DNA of 7,759 nt from Sphingomonadales bacterium (lineage in GTDB: Bacteria; Pseudomonadota; Alphaproteobacteria; Sphingomonadales; Sphingomonadaceae). Each line of letters opens with the position of its first letter. Within the stretch, counting starts at the first letter, position 1. The DNA lies in NCBI GenBank assembly GCA_013298745.1, contig JAAFIT010000100.1:1-7759 (forward strand). Direction: 5' to 3'. The position numbers and the translations under genes were made by a program. The notes under the pieces were generated by a model. That model did no database searches. It was given only the letters and a program-made list of their open reading frames with translations, and was not told where the DNA came from. Shown here piece after piece: positions 7,082 through 7,759 of the stretch.

Positions 7082-7275
7082 ATCCTGCCACCAATTGCTG
7101 CCAAAGTTTTAATATTTTCCTTATTTTCCGGTTTCTGCGGTTTCTGGCGCTGCCGCAACGCTGTCCGGCGATGTCAAAGAGCCAATCCCGGTAACATTGG
7201 GGTTATTATATTTCGCGTACCCACCATATAAAAACAATCTGTTTGCGAGCGGTTCAATGCTGCTAATCTGATCTA

Positions 7276-7500
7276 ATGATGGCGCTTACCTTAATCGTTG
7301 TCGGGGCAGTTTTCGCTACGTTTGCCGTGATAGGCTTTCGCAAGGGGAAAGTTGTGGGTGGTTCTCAAATATTCTCGCGCAAGAGAGAAGCGCCGCTGTT
7401 CTGGATAGCCATAACGGTTAACGCACTGCTAGCAATCACCTGCCTCGCCAGAGGTATAAACATGCTTATCAGTGCAATATATCCTACCTGGTTCGTGTAG
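7276..7500 (+). CDS. Small two-helix membrane protein of unknown function
   Basis: I do not recognise a named family. The 74-residue product has two hydrophobic segments, about 3-21 and 41-58 (possibly continuing to 70), joined by a basic loop (22-39) with R22, K23, K25, R35, K36 and R37. By the positive-inside rule the loop is cytoplasmic and both ends face outward. The stretch FSRKREAPLFWIAITVNALL (33-52) resembles small bacterial inner-membrane proteins where a basic loop precedes P-x-FW at a helix start, which supports a real gene. ATG 7276 is followed immediately by a second ATG at 7279, and neither has a clear Shine-Dalgarno. Its two sampled 60-bp lines are only about 47-50% G+C, lower than the neighbours, so it may be recently acquired or weakly expressed. 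It ends seven bases before the convergent hydrolase gene ends. Confidence 0.6.
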   Translation: MMALTLIVVGAVFATFAVIGFRKGKVVGGSQIFSRKREAPLFWIAITVNALLAITCLARGINMLISAIYPTWFV

Positions 7501-7507
7501 GGCAGGC

Positions 7508-7759
7508 CTATTCTGACCGCTTGAGCAGGTCGATCAGCTCCTGTTTCCAGAATATCGCCCAGGTGTGGGTGCTGTGCCCGCGGGTTTCGGCGGTTTCGGG
7601 GATGAGGACGAACTTGCCCTTGGGCAGCTTGGTCACATCGCGTTCGGCAAGGCCGAGGTTGGGCGGATTGATGAAATCATCGGCGCTGTTCACCCAGGTC
7701 AGCGGCACGGTGATGCGGCCGAGGTTGGGCGAGGGGTTGTAGTTGCGCGAGGCCTCGAG
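7508..7759 (-). CDS. Alpha/beta hydrolase, MetX (homoserine O-acetyltransferase)-like, C-terminal part
   Basis: The reading frame is open from the window edge (7759) to TAG at 7508-7510 on the minus strand, giving the last 83 residues; the start is outside the window. YNPSPNLGRITVPLTWVNSADDFINPPNLG (7-36 of the fragment) and FVLIPETAETRGHSTHTWAIFWKQ (50-73) match the end of the homoserine O-acetyltransferase-like branch of the alpha/beta hydrolases. The Asp in SADDFINPP (27 or 28) and the His in RGHSTHTW (62) would be the acid and base of the catalytic triad; the nucleophile Ser lies upstream, unseen. Many relatives are uncharacterised hydrolases rather than true MetX enzymes, so the substrate is open. 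The gene converges on the small membrane protein gene with a seven-base gap and no visible terminator between them. Confidence 0.85.
   Translation of the reverse strand, partial: LEASRNYNPSPNLGRITVPLTWVNSADDFINPPNLGLAERDVTKLPKGKFVLIPETAETRGHSTHTWAIFWKQELIDLLKRSE

Larger units (their letters stand above)
6941..7275. other. Non-coding region between dnaE2 and the small membrane protein gene
   Basis: I see no credible gene in this 335-bp stretch. The left half (6956-7081) is an inverted pair of GC-rich palindromes. The right half is markedly AT-richer and holds a degenerate 9-nt periodic tract (7113-7148) and a short CCAAT/ATTGG inverted repeat (7182-7186 and 7196-7200). TATAAA at 7227-7232 resembles a -10 box for the following gene, but I find no -35 at standard spacing. 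No T-rich intrinsic terminator is obvious, although the first palindrome (6968-6986) could serve as a weak transcription stop after dnaE2. Confidence 0.7.

Noticed and set aside
6834..7231. Short plus-strand and minus-strand open frames across the dnaE2 end and the palindromes
   Set aside because: They translate the GC-rich palindromes into low-complexity peptides and show neither coding character nor ribosome-binding sites.
1..7759. A novel defence, toxin-antitoxin or CRISPR system
   Set aside because: All large genes belong to known efflux, SOS-mutasome or hydrolase families. There are no regular spacer-repeat arrays, and the only unknown gene stands alone.

Overview
The window looks like a chromosomal segment of a high-GC alphaproteobacterium. 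Coding regions are roughly two-thirds G+C, and the operator in front of imuA has the alphaproteobacterial LexA form GAAC-N7-GAAC. Protein character and the GC-rich palindromes suggest Sphingomonadales, but that is an inference from style; no rRNA or other marker gene is present.

Positions 1-1496 are the 3' part of an RND multidrug-efflux operon: the last 61 codons of a MexF/OqxB-type inner-membrane permease, followed by a NodT-family outer-membrane factor lipoprotein. The two reading frames overlap by up to 118 bp, and the outer-membrane factor has no good start codon, so this junction is abnormal or contains an indel.

Positions 1497-6940 are a complete SOS mutasome cassette, imuA-imuB-dnaE2 (dnaE2 is also called imuC). 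A 56-bp gap carries a putative promoter and a perfect LexA box lying on the ribosome-binding site of imuA. imuA and imuB overlap by 101 bp, and imuB and dnaE2 overlap at TGATG, so the three genes are very probably one translationally coupled transcript. In the known system, ImuA and the catalytically dead Y-family protein ImuB recruit the error-prone polymerase DnaE2 to the beta clamp at DNA lesions. This produces damage-induced mutagenesis. It is a known system, not a new one.

Positions 6941-7275 are non-coding. They hold a pair of inverted, REP-like GC-rich palindromes whose differences are confined to the hairpin loop and one covarying base pair, then an AT-richer stretch with a degenerate 9-nt periodicity. 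Positions 7276-7500 encode a small two-helix membrane protein of unknown function. On the minus strand, 7508-7759 is the C-terminal part of a MetX-like alpha/beta hydrolase that runs off the window and converges on the small gene.

I found no tRNA, rRNA, CRISPR array, insertion sequence or phage gene. The points most worth checking are the permease/outer-membrane-factor junction, the LexA box placed over the Shine-Dalgarno, the long imuA/imuB overlap, and the covarying inverted palindromes.
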